Part shown: positions 17,355 to 25,562 of the stretch, in pieces
Layout of the letters: the number at the start of each line of letters is the position of its first letter
Position numbering within the stretch: position 1 is the first letter of the stretch
Source: Streptomyces bambusae
Lineage (GTDB): Bacteria; Actinomycetota; Actinomycetes; Streptomycetales; Streptomycetaceae
Assembly (NCBI RefSeq): GCF_020532645.1
Contig: NZ_JAJAUZ010000008.1
Span: forward strand, 1 to 64,000
Length of the DNA stretch: 64,000 nt
Reading direction: 5' to 3'
Made by a program: the position numbers and the translations under genes
The notes under the pieces: generated by a model
What the model was told of the DNA's origin: nothing
Databases searched by the model: none
The model's input: the letters and a program-made list of their open reading frames with translations, nothing else

Positions 17355-17759
17355 GTGAGACGAACGCGCCCGGGGGAGCGAGCGCTGACCAGCGTCGAAA
17401 CGGGCGACGACGTCGTCGCGTCCCGCCTCTGGCACGTCACGCTGAGCGTCTCGGGGGCCCCGGCCCCCCTGGCCGAGGTCCGCCGCGGCCTGGAGCAGCT
17501 CGCCCACGACCACCCCTTCCTCCTCACCAGCCGGTACGCCGCCGACCACGCGGAGATCCGCTACTGGGAGGAGGCCCGCGACCTCCACGACGCCGCGGCC
17601 GTCGCCCTCCGCCTCTGGGGCGAGCACCGCTCCACGGCCAGACTCCCGCCGTGGGAGATCGTCGGCCTGGAGGTCATCGACCGCGCCACCTACCACCAGC
17701 GCGTGGCCGAAGGCTACGGCCCGCCCCCCGCCTCCCCGGTGGGCGTCCACCCGTACTGA
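17355..17759 (+). CDS. Conserved hypothetical protein between proB and proA
   Basis: A 134-residue protein I do not recognise. It looks like a compact alpha/beta domain: a strand ([12 protein letters not shown]), a helix ([16 protein letters not shown]), two strands ([18 protein letters not shown]), a long helix ([16 protein letters not shown]) and a strand ([10 protein letters not shown]), followed by a proline-rich tail. The strand-helix-strand pattern is compatible with an ACT- or ferredoxin-like fold, but that is a guess. GGGAGG lies 6 nt before the GTG. Its place between proB and proA suggests a link to proline synthesis, though a 90-nt gap upstream and a repeat-filled 229-nt gap downstream weaken the case for one operon. 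Confidence 0.75.
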   Translation: MRRTRPGERALTSVETGDDVVASRLWHVTLSVSGAPAPLAEVRRGLEQLAHDHPFLLTSRYAADHAEIRYWEEARDLHDAAAVALRLWGEHRSTARLPPWEIVGLEVIDRATYHQRVAEGYGPPPASPVGVHPY

Positions 17760-17808
17760 GGCAACCTCCGGCCGCGCCGGGGGCAACTTCCAGCCTCGCC
17801 AGGGGGCA

Positions 17809-17866
17809 CCCCCAGCCCCCTGGGGCTGGGGGAGTTCGAGGTGCGGGGTCCGGGGCGGAGCCCCGG
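17809..17866. repeat. Intergenic GC-rich palindromic repeat
   Basis: A hairpin of 17809-17832 (CCCCCAGCCCC against GGGGCTGGGGG) is followed by the CGGGGC-GGA-GCCCCG palindrome. The second motif recurs in the intergenic spaces near 44585, 53355, 53427 and 59940, so it belongs to a dispersed family. It may also end the upstream transcript. Confidence 0.6.
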
Positions 17867-17976
17867 TCCGGGAAGGGGCGGGGAGGGGAAAGCCCCGCGC
17901 AGCGGCCGAGCCCACCCACCCGCAGGGCCCCGTCTCGCGGAGCGAAACCCGCAAAGGCGCGCGCCGCAGCCGGGTT

Positions 17977-17982
17977 TACCCT
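17977..17982 (+). promoter_or_regulatory. -10 box for leaderless proA
   Basis: TACCCT ends 6 nt before the ATG at 17989, so the mRNA should start at the initiation codon. There is no Shine-Dalgarno sequence. Confidence 0.5.
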
Positions 17983-17988
17983 GCACCC

Positions 17989-19254
17989 ATGACCCCGCAG
18001 AGCCCCGTCACCGAATCCGCCACCCGCGCCCGCACGGCCGCCGCCACCCTCGCCCCCCTGCCGCGGTCCGCCAAGGACACCGCGCTGCTCGCGATCGCCG
18101 ACGCGCTGGAGGCCCGTACGGCCGAGATCGTCGAGGCCAACGCCGTCGACACCGCCAAGGCCCGTGCCGCCGGGACCAGCGAGACCGTCATCGACCGGCT
18201 CACCCTCACCCCGGAGCGGGTCGCCGCCATCGCCTCCGACGTCCGGGACGTCGCCGCCCTGCCCGACCCCGTCGGCGAGGTCGTCCGCGGCTCCACCCTC
18301 CCCAACGGCATCGACCTCCGCCAGGTCCGCGTCCCGCTCGGCGTCGTCGGCATCATCTACGAGGCCCGCCCCAACGTCACCGTCGACGCCGCCGCGCTCT
18401 GCCTGAAGTCCGGCAACGCCGTCCTGCTCCGCGGCAGCTCCTCCGCGTACGCCTCCAACACCGCCCTCGTCGCCGTCCTGCGCGACGCCGTGGCCGCCGC
18501 CGGCCTGCCCGCCGACGCCGTCCAGCTGGTCCCCGGCGAGAGCCGCGACTCCGTCCGCGAGCTGATGCGCGCCCGCGGCCTGGTCGACGTCCTCATCCCG
18601 CGCGGCGGCGCCTCCCTGATCCGCACCGTGGTCGAAGAGTCCACCGTGCCCGTCATCGAGACCGGCACCGGCAACTGCCACGTCTACGTCGACGCCCGGG
18701 CGGACCTCGGCATGGCCGTCGACATCCTGATCAACTCCAAGGCGCAGCGGCCCTCCGTCTGCAACGCCGCCGAGACCCTCCTCGTGCACCGCGACATCGC
18801 CGCCGACTTCCTGCCCCGCGCCCTCGACGCCCTCGCCGAAGCCGGCGTGACCGTCCACGGCGACGAGGCCGTCCTCGGCTACGCCGCCGACTCCAAGGCC
18901 ACCGCCCTGCCGGCCACCGACGAGGACTGGGCCGCCGAGTACCTCTCGTACGACATCGCCGCCGCCGTTGTGGACTCCCTCGACGACGCCGTCGCCCACA
19001 TCCGCCGCTGGACCTCCGGCCACACCGAGGCGATCGTCACCACCTCGCAGGCCGCCGCCCGCCGCTTCACCCAGCTGGTCGACTCGACCACGGTCGCCGT
19101 GAACGCCTCCACCCGGTTCACCGACGGTGGCCAGTTCGGCTTCGGCGCCGAGATCGGCATCTCCACCCAGAAGCTGCACGCCCGCGGCCCCATGGGCCTC
19201 CCGGAGCTCACCTCCACCAAGTACATCGTCACCGGCGACGGTCACGTACGGTGA
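17989..19254 (+). CDS. proA: Gamma-glutamyl phosphate reductase
   Basis: ProA reduces gamma-glutamyl phosphate to glutamate semialdehyde with NADPH, the second step to proline. The 421 residues fit the aldehyde-dehydrogenase-like family: [46 protein letters not shown], and the catalytic cysteine C258 in RPSVCNAAE. The C-terminal [18 protein letters not shown] block is present. Length is normal. A TACCCT box 6 nt before the ATG and the lack of a ribosome site indicate a leaderless mRNA, so proA is probably transcribed apart from proB. Confidence 0.96.
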   Translation: MTPQSPVTESATRARTAAATLAPLPRSAKDTALLAIADALEARTAEIVEANAVDTAKARAAGTSETVIDRLTLTPERVAAIASDVRDVAALPDPVGEVVRGSTLPNGIDLRQVRVPLGVVGIIYEARPNVTVDAAALCLKSGNAVLLRGSSSAYASNTALVAVLRDAVAAAGLPADAVQLVPGESRDSVRELMRARGLVDVLIPRGGASLIRTVVEESTVPVIETGTGNCHVYVDARADLGMAVDILINSKAQRPSVCNAAETLLVHRDIAADFLPRALDALAEAGVTVHGDEAVLGYAADSKATALPATDEDWAAEYLSYDIAAAVVDSLDDAVAHIRRWTSGHTEAIVTTSQAAARRFTQLVDSTTVAVNASTRFTDGGQFGFGAEIGISTQKLHARGPMGLPELTSTKYIVTGDGHVR

Positions 19255-19318
19255 CGATCCGCTCGACCTCGTGTGGCTGAAAGTCGCGCACACCCTGCCC
19301 AAAGCAGCCCCCCAGGTC

Positions 19319-19324
19319 TACGCT
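19319..19324 (+). promoter_or_regulatory. -10 box for leaderless gene at 19331
   Basis: TACGCT ends 6 nt before GTG 19331 and helps decide that start over the longer open frame that overlaps the proA tail. Confidence 0.45.
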
Positions 19325-19330
19325 GGTTCC

Positions 19331-19939
19331 GTGCCGGACGACGTGGGGGGCAAGCCGTTCCCGGACGACTGGGAGCCCGACGACGACCGCGGAGGCGCGG
19401 ACCAGGACTTCGCCTCCGTGGTGTTCGACGAGGCCTTCGTGCGGGGCGCACGCATTCATGAACCGACCGCCGACGAGCGGGTCCGGGCAGCTGCCCAGGC
19501 CCGCGCCGAGGCGGAGGAGGCCCGCGCCGTCGCGGGCGGCAGAGCGGCCGCCGACGAGGGCCCCGAGGGCTACGACGGCTACCTCGACCGCTACGGGTAC
19601 GGCTACGGCCCCGACGGCGAGCCCTACGGCTTCGGCCCGGACTTCGCCTACGGGTACGGATACGGCTACGGCCCCTACGGGGCGTACGGCGGCTCCCTGC
19701 GCCCCTACCGCGGCCGGGCCCGCTGGCACCGGCCGGTGGCCTGGATGCTGGCCGTGGTGATGGGCGTCGGCATGGTTGCCCTCGCCTTCACGGCCGTCTA
19801 CCGGGGTGCCTCCGACGACCGCCGGGACCAGGCACCCCTGCCCGCCACCACCGGCATCGGCACCGGCCCGGGCAACCCGCCCGAGTCCGGGAAGGCGAGG
19901 GGCGGCCCGGGCGGCCCACCCGTCGTCACCGCCCCCTGA
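19331..19939 (+). CDS. Tyr/Gly-rich single-pass membrane protein, paralog of next gene
   Basis: A 202-residue protein of unknown function. The N-terminus is acidic (VPDDVGGKPFPDDWEPDDD), then comes the block FASVVFDEAFVRGARIHEPTADERV, which matches SVVFDEDFVRAARLQEFSAQERL in the next protein. A Glu/Ala helix and a Tyr/Gly-rich low-complexity stretch (YGYGYGPDG..., about 87-120) follow, then one membrane helix (about 138-160) and a short Pro/Gly-rich outer tail of about 40 residues. Topology is probably N-in. I chose GTG 19331 from the TACGCT box. It lies 76 nt after proA. The gene is adjacent to a cluster of cell-envelope functions, which hints at an envelope role but does not show it. Confidence 0.75.
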   Translation: MPDDVGGKPFPDDWEPDDDRGGADQDFASVVFDEAFVRGARIHEPTADERVRAAAQARAEAEEARAVAGGRAAADEGPEGYDGYLDRYGYGYGPDGEPYGFGPDFAYGYGYGYGPYGAYGGSLRPYRGRARWHRPVAWMLAVVMGVGMVALAFTAVYRGASDDRRDQAPLPATTGIGTGPGNPPESGKARGGPGGPPVVTAP

Positions 19940-20100
19940 GCCGCCCCGTCCGACCGTCTGGGCGCGCCCTCCGGAAAGTCGGTGAATTCTCCGGCCCGGG
20001 GCGTTTACCTTCACCCCCTGCGACCAACCCTGAAGGTACGGCCCCTCCGGCGACTTCGGCCGAGGGCCTCCCATGCGGGCTTCTCATGCGGGGAGAAGCG

Positions 20101-21222
20101 ATGGCTGTGCCCGGAGATCCACCCGACGTACCCGACGGCATCGGCGGTGCCGACGACGAGTACCGGTCCGTCGTGTTCGACGAGGACTTCGTGCGCGCCG
20201 CCCGGCTCCAGGAGTTCTCCGCACAGGAACGCCTCGGCGAGCACAGCCGGGCCGTCCGCAGCCGCTCCGGCTGGGGCGGCGGCGACCGCAGCGGCTCCCG
20301 CCGCGGCCGCCAGGGCCTGGCCCTGATGCTCGTGGTGGCCGTCGCCTTCGGCGCCGCCGTCTTCATGGGCCTGCGCAGCCCTTACGTCGCCCCGCCCGTG
20401 AGCCACACCGACCCGCTGAGCATCTCCGTCGTCCCGCTCGCCCCGCGCGGCGCGGTCCCCGGCGGCCGGCCCGCCGAGCTGTACGGGGCGAGCCCCGCGG
20501 CCGAGCACCGGGTGGGTGCCGCCGGCATCACGCTGCCGCCGGTCCGCCGTACCGCGCACTTCAGCGCCGAGCAGGTGGTCAGCGCGCTGTCCACGGCCAA
20601 GGACTACCTCGTCCAGTCCTCCCTGGACCCGGACGTGCTGGCCGGCGCCGCCACCCGCCCGGTGCGGATGCTCCTCGACCCCGACCAGGTGACCCAGTTC
20701 GACGAGAGCCTCGGCCGGCCGGCGCCCGACGGGCGGCACGCCGCGACCGGCTGGCTGGTGCGCTTCGACCCGGCGACGGCCGTGCTGGCCGACTCCCGGG
20801 TCCGGGTCGCCGGCACCATGACCGCCGCCGAGGCCGGTCCGGACGTGCTGGAGGTCGCCACCGACCACACCTTCGTGTACGCCGTCCGGCCGGCCGTGGC
20901 CGGGCCGGGGACCGACGGGGCGGCGGGCCGTCCCGCCGCCTCGCTGTTCACCGTCCGCCGCGAACTGCGGTTCCGCTTCGACCGGCAGGACCTGGGGCTC
21001 GGCCGGGCCGAGCTGTTCTCCGCCGCCGTCCTCGCCGGGCCGCTGGACTGCGCCGCCGACCCGTCCGCCGCCTTCCGCCCGCTGCTGGCGGGGGAGCGGG
21101 CGAGCGGCGCCGGCCCGGCGGTCACCGACCCCTTCCGGACCGGCCGGCCGCACACCGGGGCCGGCGTCTGCGGCGTGCTGTCGGCTAGCGCCCAGCCGAG
21201 CCCGGCGACTCCCCGCCCTTAG
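20101..21222 (+). CDS. Membrane protein with SVVFDE motif, paralog of upstream gene
   Basis: A 373-residue protein of unknown function. Near the N-terminus it carries YRSVVFDEDFVRAARLQEFSAQERL, shared with the gene at 19331, then a basic RRGRQ stop-transfer segment and one membrane helix (about 73-91). The outer part of roughly 280 residues is a folded domain rich in strands; it includes HFSAEQVVSALSTAKDYLVQSSLDPDVLAG and repeated TRPVRMLLDPDQ-like pieces, and two cysteines (CAADPS and GVCGVLS). ATG 20101 follows GGGGAG with good spacing. The last 38 nt overlap tail to tail with the M48 peptidase gene on the other strand. Confidence 0.8.
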   Translation: MAVPGDPPDVPDGIGGADDEYRSVVFDEDFVRAARLQEFSAQERLGEHSRAVRSRSGWGGGDRSGSRRGRQGLALMLVVAVAFGAAVFMGLRSPYVAPPVSHTDPLSISVVPLAPRGAVPGGRPAELYGASPAAEHRVGAAGITLPPVRRTAHFSAEQVVSALSTAKDYLVQSSLDPDVLAGAATRPVRMLLDPDQVTQFDESLGRPAPDGRHAATGWLVRFDPATAVLADSRVRVAGTMTAAEAGPDVLEVATDHTFVYAVRPAVAGPGTDGAAGRPAASLFTVRRELRFRFDRQDLGLGRAELFSAAVLAGPLDCAADPSAAFRPLLAGERASGAGPAVTDPFRTGRPHTGAGVCGVLSASAQPSPATPRP

Positions 21223-22318
21223 CGCCGCCCCCGGCGCCCTCGGCGGAGCCGGAGCCCGTACCGGAGCCCGTATCGGAGCCCGTGCTCGAGGCGGCGCCGC
21301 CGCCCGTGAACCTGTCCCGCAGCCGGCCGCCGAACTCGCCGGCACCGCCCGCCAGGTCGCCGACCAGCTTCATCAGCGGGTCCTTGCTGGTGCGCACCGA
21401 ATCGGCGTAGTGCGAGGCCGACTGGCGGAACGAGTCCGACACCGAGGTGTCCTTGTCCTCCTCGCGCCGCGGGTAGTGGCCGTCCATGATCCGCTGGTAG
21501 TCGCGGGTCGCCGCCCACTTCTTCAGCTCCGCGGCGCGTACCGTCGTGAACGGGTGCGAGCGCGGCAGCACGTTGATGATCTTCAGTACGGAGTCGCGGA
21601 GGTCGCCGGCGGCCTCGTACTCCTCCGCCTGCGCCAGGAAGGCGTCCACGTTCATCTCGTGGAGGTGGTTGCCGCCGGCGATCTTCATCAGCCCCCGCAT
21701 CGAGGCCTGGAGGTCCTGGCCCACCAGCAGGCCCGCCCGGTCGGCGGACAGCTCCGACTTGCGGAACCACTCCCGCAGCCCGGTCACCAGCGCCGTGATC
21801 GCCACCGTGCCCAGCGGGATCCACGCCACCTTCAGCGCCAGGTTCGTCAGGAACAGCAGGATGGTCCGGTAGACCGAGTGCCCGGACAGTGCATGGCCCA
21901 CCTCGTGGCCCACCACCGCCCGCATCTCCTCCTCGTCGAGCAGCTCCACCAGACCCGTCGTCACCACGATGATCGGCTCGTCCAGCCCGATGCACATCGC
22001 GTTCGGCTTCGGGTCCTGCTGCACGTACATCTGCGGGACCCGGTCCAGATCGAGGATGTGGCAGGCGTCCAGCAGCATCGTGTGCAGGTGCGGGAACTGC
22101 ATCTCGCCGACCCGCACCGAATCCGACAGGTACAGCAGTCGCAGGCTGCGTTCCGGCAGCAGCCCGCTGAGCGCCTTCAGCGCGGTGTCGAAGCCCGTCA
22201 GCTTCCGCAGCGCCACCAGTGCGGACCGGTCCGCCGGGTGCTCGTACGCCCGTGAGGAGATCCCCTGGAACCGCCGCCTCGTCCGCTCCGGCAGCCGCTC
22301 CTGCGCCTGGTCTGACAT
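21185..22318 (-). CDS. M48 family metallopeptidase
   Basis: A 377-residue M48-type zinc peptidase. The metal motif HEVGH is at 138-142 and the third ligand region ELSADRAG puts Glu189 (with Asp193) four residues apart as in the family. A hydrophobic stretch between them (about 150-180) is a probable membrane or membrane-associated helix pair. The C-terminal 80 residues are a Gly/Ser-rich tail with TGSDTGSGTGSGS. The start ATG has AAGGGGGAAG just upstream. No signal peptide. Related proteins act in membrane-protein quality control, but this substrate is unknown. Convergent with the gene ending at 21222. Confidence 0.9.
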   Translation of the reverse strand: MSDQAQERLPERTRRRFQGISSRAYEHPADRSALVALRKLTGFDTALKALSGLLPERSLRLLYLSDSVRVGEMQFPHLHTMLLDACHILDLDRVPQMYVQQDPKPNAMCIGLDEPIIVVTTGLVELLDEEEMRAVVGHEVGHALSGHSVYRTILLFLTNLALKVAWIPLGTVAITALVTGLREWFRKSELSADRAGLLVGQDLQASMRGLMKIAGGNHLHEMNVDAFLAQAEEYEAAGDLRDSVLKIINVLPRSHPFTTVRAAELKKWAATRDYQRIMDGHYPRREEDKDTSVSDSFRQSASHYADSVRTSKDPLMKLVGDLAGGAGEFGGRLRDRFTGGGAASSTGSDTGSGTGSGSAEGAGGGAKGGESPGSAGR

Positions 22319-22450
22319 CGCTTCCCCCTTGCTCGTGTACCTCACCACCCTCCCAAACGCCTGAGTCGGCGTGAGCGTGCCCGGACCGCCCGCATACGAT
22401 GTGCGCGAAGTCTCTCCGCTTGATCCCGACACCGATAGGTCCCCTGCCTG

Positions 22451-22615
22451 ATGAGCCTCTCCAGCACCGCCCACAGCCTGGTCGCCCTCGCCTCGGAGGG
22501 TGCCGAGCACGGTGGCAACCACGACAGCCTCAACCCGTACCTGACCGGCGGCGGCGCCCTCGTGGCCCTGCTGCTCCTGCTGTGGATCACCACCCGCCTC
22601 AACCGCGACCGCTGA
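22451..22615 (+). CDS. Small single-pass membrane protein
   Basis: A 54-residue [20 protein letters not shown], a His/Asn-rich linker, one membrane helix ([16 protein letters not shown], about 33-49) and a short RLNRDR tail. Codon use is coding-like (GC3 near 100 percent). It lies 38 nt before nadD. A TACGAT box at 22395-22400 could be its promoter; the ribosome site is weak. It is too short for standard ORF scans. Function unknown. Confidence 0.7.
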   Translation: MSLSSTAHSLVALASEGAEHGGNHDSLNPYLTGGGALVALLLLLWITTRLNRDR

Positions 22616-22639
22616 GTCGGGGCCGCTCCACCGGGCCAG

Positions 22640-22645
22640 TAGGCT
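22640..22645 (+). promoter_or_regulatory. -10 box for nadD
   Basis: TAGGCT lies 8 nt before the ATG at 22654, giving a leaderless or near-leaderless mRNA. Confidence 0.45.
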
Positions 22646-22653
22646 CTGCACGC

Positions 22654-23271
22654 ATGGGAGAGCAGGAAGTGCCTACCGGTCCGGTCAAGCGCCGCATAGG
22701 AGTGATGGGCGGGACGTTCGACCCGATCCACCACGGACATCTGGTGGCCGCCAGCGAGGTGGCCGCCCTGTTCCACCTCGACGAGGTGGTCTTCGTCCCC
22801 ACGGGTGAGCCGTGGCAGAAGTCGCACCGGGCCGTGTCGCCGGCCGAGGACCGCTACCTGATGACGGTCATCGCCACGGCCTCGAACCCGCAGTTCTCGG
22901 TCAGCCGGATCGACATCGACCGCGGCGGGCCGACGTACACCATCGACACGCTGCGGGACCTGAGCGCCCTCAACGGCGACGCGGACCTGTTCTTCATCAC
23001 CGGTGCGGACGCGCTCGCGCAGATCCTCACCTGGCGCGACGCCGAGGAGCTCTTCTCCCTCGCCCACTTCATCGGAGTGACCCGGCCCGGCCACATACTG
23101 ACCGACGACGGACTGCCCGAGGGCAAGGTCTCCCTCGTCGAGGTGCCCGCGCTCGCGATCTCCTCCACGGACTGCCGCGAGCGCGTGGCCCAGGGCGATC
23201 CCGTCTGGTACCTGGTGCCGGACGGCGTGGTGCGCTACATCCACAAGCGTGAGCTGTACCGGGGCGCCTGA
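22654..23271 (+). CDS. nadD: Nicotinate-nucleotide adenylyltransferase
   Basis: NadD makes deamido-NAD from nicotinate mononucleotide and ATP in NAD synthesis. The 205 residues hold the nucleotidyltransferase motif [12 protein letters not shown] near residue 20, the NadD-specific [18 protein letters not shown], and the late ISSTDCRER motif. The nadD-LCP-rsfS order downstream is a common bacterial neighbourhood (nadD-rsfS) with the LCP gene inserted. Confidence 0.96.
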   Translation: MGEQEVPTGPVKRRIGVMGGTFDPIHHGHLVAASEVAALFHLDEVVFVPTGEPWQKSHRAVSPAEDRYLMTVIATASNPQFSVSRIDIDRGGPTYTIDTLRDLSALNGDADLFFITGADALAQILTWRDAEELFSLAHFIGVTRPGHILTDDGLPEGKVSLVEVPALAISSTDCRERVAQGDPVWYLVPDGVVRYIHKRELYRGA

Positions 23272-23296
23272 GGGTTCCCGAGAGAGAGGGGCACCG

Positions 23297-25018
23297 GTGA
23301 ACGACCGACAGGACCCGTACGGCGGCCGGTACGAGGAATACCCGGCCGGACAGCAGCAGCTCATCGGCTACGACGCCTACGGGCAGCCGGTATACGGCCC
23401 TGCCTCCGGCGAGCCCGACCGGCAGTACGACGCGTACGGCTACGGCTACGACGCGTACGGACAGCAGCAGGAGCCGCAGCAGCCCGCCCCGGGATACGGC
23501 GTGCCCGCCGACGGGTACGAGCAGCCGGGCACCGGATACGACCCCTACGCCGGGCCGCAGCAGCCCTACGGCGGCTACGGCCACGACCCGTCCGCCACCG
23601 GTTCCCACCAGGCCGTCCCCGACTTCACCCAGCCCGTCCCGCAGGCCCGCAGCCAGGTGCAGCAGGCCCCGCAGTGGATCCCGCAGCAGGCCCCGGCCCC
23701 CGAGCCGGCGGCCGCACCCCCGCAGGTCCCCGAGCCTCGCCGGGCCGCCGAGGCCCCCGACTACCGGACCGAGCAGTTCGCCTTCCTCGACCAGCCCGAC
23801 GACGAGTCCGGGGACGTCATCGACTGGCTCAAGTTCACCGAGAGCCGCACCGAACGCCGCGAGGAGGCCCGCCGCCGCGGCCGCAACCGCGTGGTGGCCC
23901 TGATCGTCGTCCTCGCCCTGCTGGTCGTCGGCGGCATCGGCTGGCTCTGGTACGCGGGCAAGCTGCCCGGCCTGGGCGGCGGCTCCGCCGCGAAGTCCGG
24001 CGCCGCGGCCGGCCCGCAGAAGCGCGACATGATCGTCGTGCACCTGCACAACACCAAGAAGGGCGGCACCTCCACGGCGCTGCTCGTCGACAACGTCACC
24101 ACCAAGCAGGGCGCCACCGTCCTGCTGCCCAACAACCTCGCCGTCAGCGCCGAGGACGGCGCCGCCATCACCCTCGGCAAGTCCGTCGAGGAGGACGGCC
24201 TCGGCGGCACCCGCGAGTCCCTCGACGCCATGCTCGGCACCCGCATCGAGGGCACCTGGCGCCTGGACACCCCGTACCTGGAGAACCTCGTCGAGCTGGT
24301 CGGCGGCATCGAGGTCGACACCGACACCGCGGTCCCGGCCGACGCCAAGGCGAAGATCCCGGCGGTCGGCAAGGGCGAGAAGCAGAGCCTCAGCGGCGCC
24401 ATGGCCGTGGCCTACGCCACCTTCCGTGGCCCCGGCGAGCCCGAGGCCCGCCAGCTCCAGCGCTTCGGCACCGTCCTCTACGGCGTCCTGCGCAAGATGC
24501 CCGACGACCCGAAGGCCGCCACCGTCACGGTCGAGACCCTCGCCCAGATCCTCGACCCCTCGCTCACCGAGAGCGACCTCGGCGGCGCCCTCGCCCGGCT
24601 TGCCGAGCACGCCAAGATCGGCGACCACCGCACCGAGGTCCTGGAGGTCCAGGACGACGGCGCGCTGACCGCGAAGGCCACCGACTCCGTCGTCAAGAAG
24701 CTCCTCGGCGGCGCGCTGAAGGCCCCCGAACCCGGCTCGATCCCGAGGGTCGGCCTCAAGGACGCCACCGGCACCGTGAAGGCGGCCACCAGCGCCCGGG
24801 TCCAGCTCGTCAACGGCGGCTACACCTTCGTCGACGGCGGCAAGGCGACCGGCACCGAGGACGCCTCGCAGGTCACCTACGCGGACGACAGCCAGAAGGA
24901 AAAGGCCTCCGAGGTCGCCAAGACCCTCGGCCTGCCGGCCTCGGCCGTGAAGAAGGCGGAGTCGCAGGTGAACGCCGACGTCGTGGTGGTCCTCGGCAAG
25001 GACTACAAGGCCCCCTGA
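23297..25018 (+). CDS. Divergent LytR-CpsA-Psr (LCP) family protein
   Basis: A 573-residue membrane protein. The N-terminal 160 residues are Tyr/Gly/Gln/Pro-rich (repeats like YDAYGQ and YGYGYDAYG), then TEQFAFLDQ and a charged segment, one membrane helix (about 199-221), an LCP domain (about 245-430) and a C-terminal LytR_C domain (about 488-573, QLVNGGYTFVDGG...). LCP proteins attach wall glycopolymers to peptidoglycan. The LCP core is recognisable (VELVGGIEVD, LSGAMAVAYATFRG, EARQLQRF), but the usual PRD motif is LPNN here, so an arginine considered catalytic is missing. From memory, PdtA of S. coelicolor, an LCP protein for spore-wall polydiglycosylphosphate, is the likely ortholog. Start GTG 23297 follows GAGGGG. 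Confidence 0.88.
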   Translation: MNDRQDPYGGRYEEYPAGQQQLIGYDAYGQPVYGPASGEPDRQYDAYGYGYDAYGQQQEPQQPAPGYGVPADGYEQPGTGYDPYAGPQQPYGGYGHDPSATGSHQAVPDFTQPVPQARSQVQQAPQWIPQQAPAPEPAAAPPQVPEPRRAAEAPDYRTEQFAFLDQPDDESGDVIDWLKFTESRTERREEARRRGRNRVVALIVVLALLVVGGIGWLWYAGKLPGLGGGSAAKSGAAAGPQKRDMIVVHLHNTKKGGTSTALLVDNVTTKQGATVLLPNNLAVSAEDGAAITLGKSVEEDGLGGTRESLDAMLGTRIEGTWRLDTPYLENLVELVGGIEVDTDTAVPADAKAKIPAVGKGEKQSLSGAMAVAYATFRGPGEPEARQLQRFGTVLYGVLRKMPDDPKAATVTVETLAQILDPSLTESDLGGALARLAEHAKIGDHRTEVLEVQDDGALTAKATDSVVKKLLGGALKAPEPGSIPRVGLKDATGTVKAATSARVQLVNGGYTFVDGGKATGTEDASQVTYADDSQKEKASEVAKTLGLPASAVKKAESQVNADVVVVLGKDYKAP

Positions 25019-25115
25019 CCGGGGCGGACGGGAGCGGACCGGAATCTGCGCGGGCGGTCACGGCGGTACATGAGACCCTTGAGGTCGATCTGACCTCCAA
25101 CCGAAAGCATGGCTT

Positions 25116-25562
25116 GTGACCGCCACGGACCGCTCCATCGAGCTCATCACCACCGCCGCTCAGGCGGCGGCCGACCGGCTCGCGCACGACATCATCGCGT
25201 ACGACGTCAGCGACGTGCTGTCGATCACCGACGCCTTCCTGCTGGCCTCGGCGCCCAACGACCGCCAGGTCAAGTCCATCGTCGACGAGATCGAGGAGCG
25301 CCTCCTCAAGGAGCTCGGCGCCAAGCCGGTGCGCCGCGAGGGTGACCGCGACGCCCGCTGGATCCTGCTCGACTACGTCGACATCGTCGTGCACGTCCAG
25401 CACAGCGAGGAGCGGGTCTTCTACGCCCTGGAGCGGCTGTGGAAGGACTGCCCCGAGATCGAGCTGCCCGAGGACGCCAAGCTCACCAAGGGCAAGGCCG
25501 AGGAGCACGCGAAGCTCCGCGAGGCCCAGGGCGACGACGACCTGGACGGTGATCTGTTCTGA
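25116..25562 (+). CDS. rsfS: Ribosome silencing factor
   Basis: RsfS (Iojap/YbeB family) binds L14 and prevents 30S-50S joining. The 148 residues show AAQAAADRLAHDIIAYDVSDVLSITDAFLLASAPNDRQVKSI, REGDRDARWILLDYVDIVVHV and FYALERLWKD, all conserved in the family, followed by an acidic tail of about 40 residues. nadD and rsfS are usually neighbours. Its TGA overlaps the putative CTG start of the next gene. Confidence 0.95.
   Translation: MTATDRSIELITTAAQAAADRLAHDIIAYDVSDVLSITDAFLLASAPNDRQVKSIVDEIEERLLKELGAKPVRREGDRDARWILLDYVDIVVHVQHSEERVFYALERLWKDCPEIELPEDAKLTKGKAEEHAKLREAQGDDDLDGDLF

Noticed and set aside
22401..22451. A 16-codon ORF ending in TGATG at the start of the 54-residue membrane protein
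   Set aside because: Its GTG directly adjoins the TACGAT box and would not be in the transcript.
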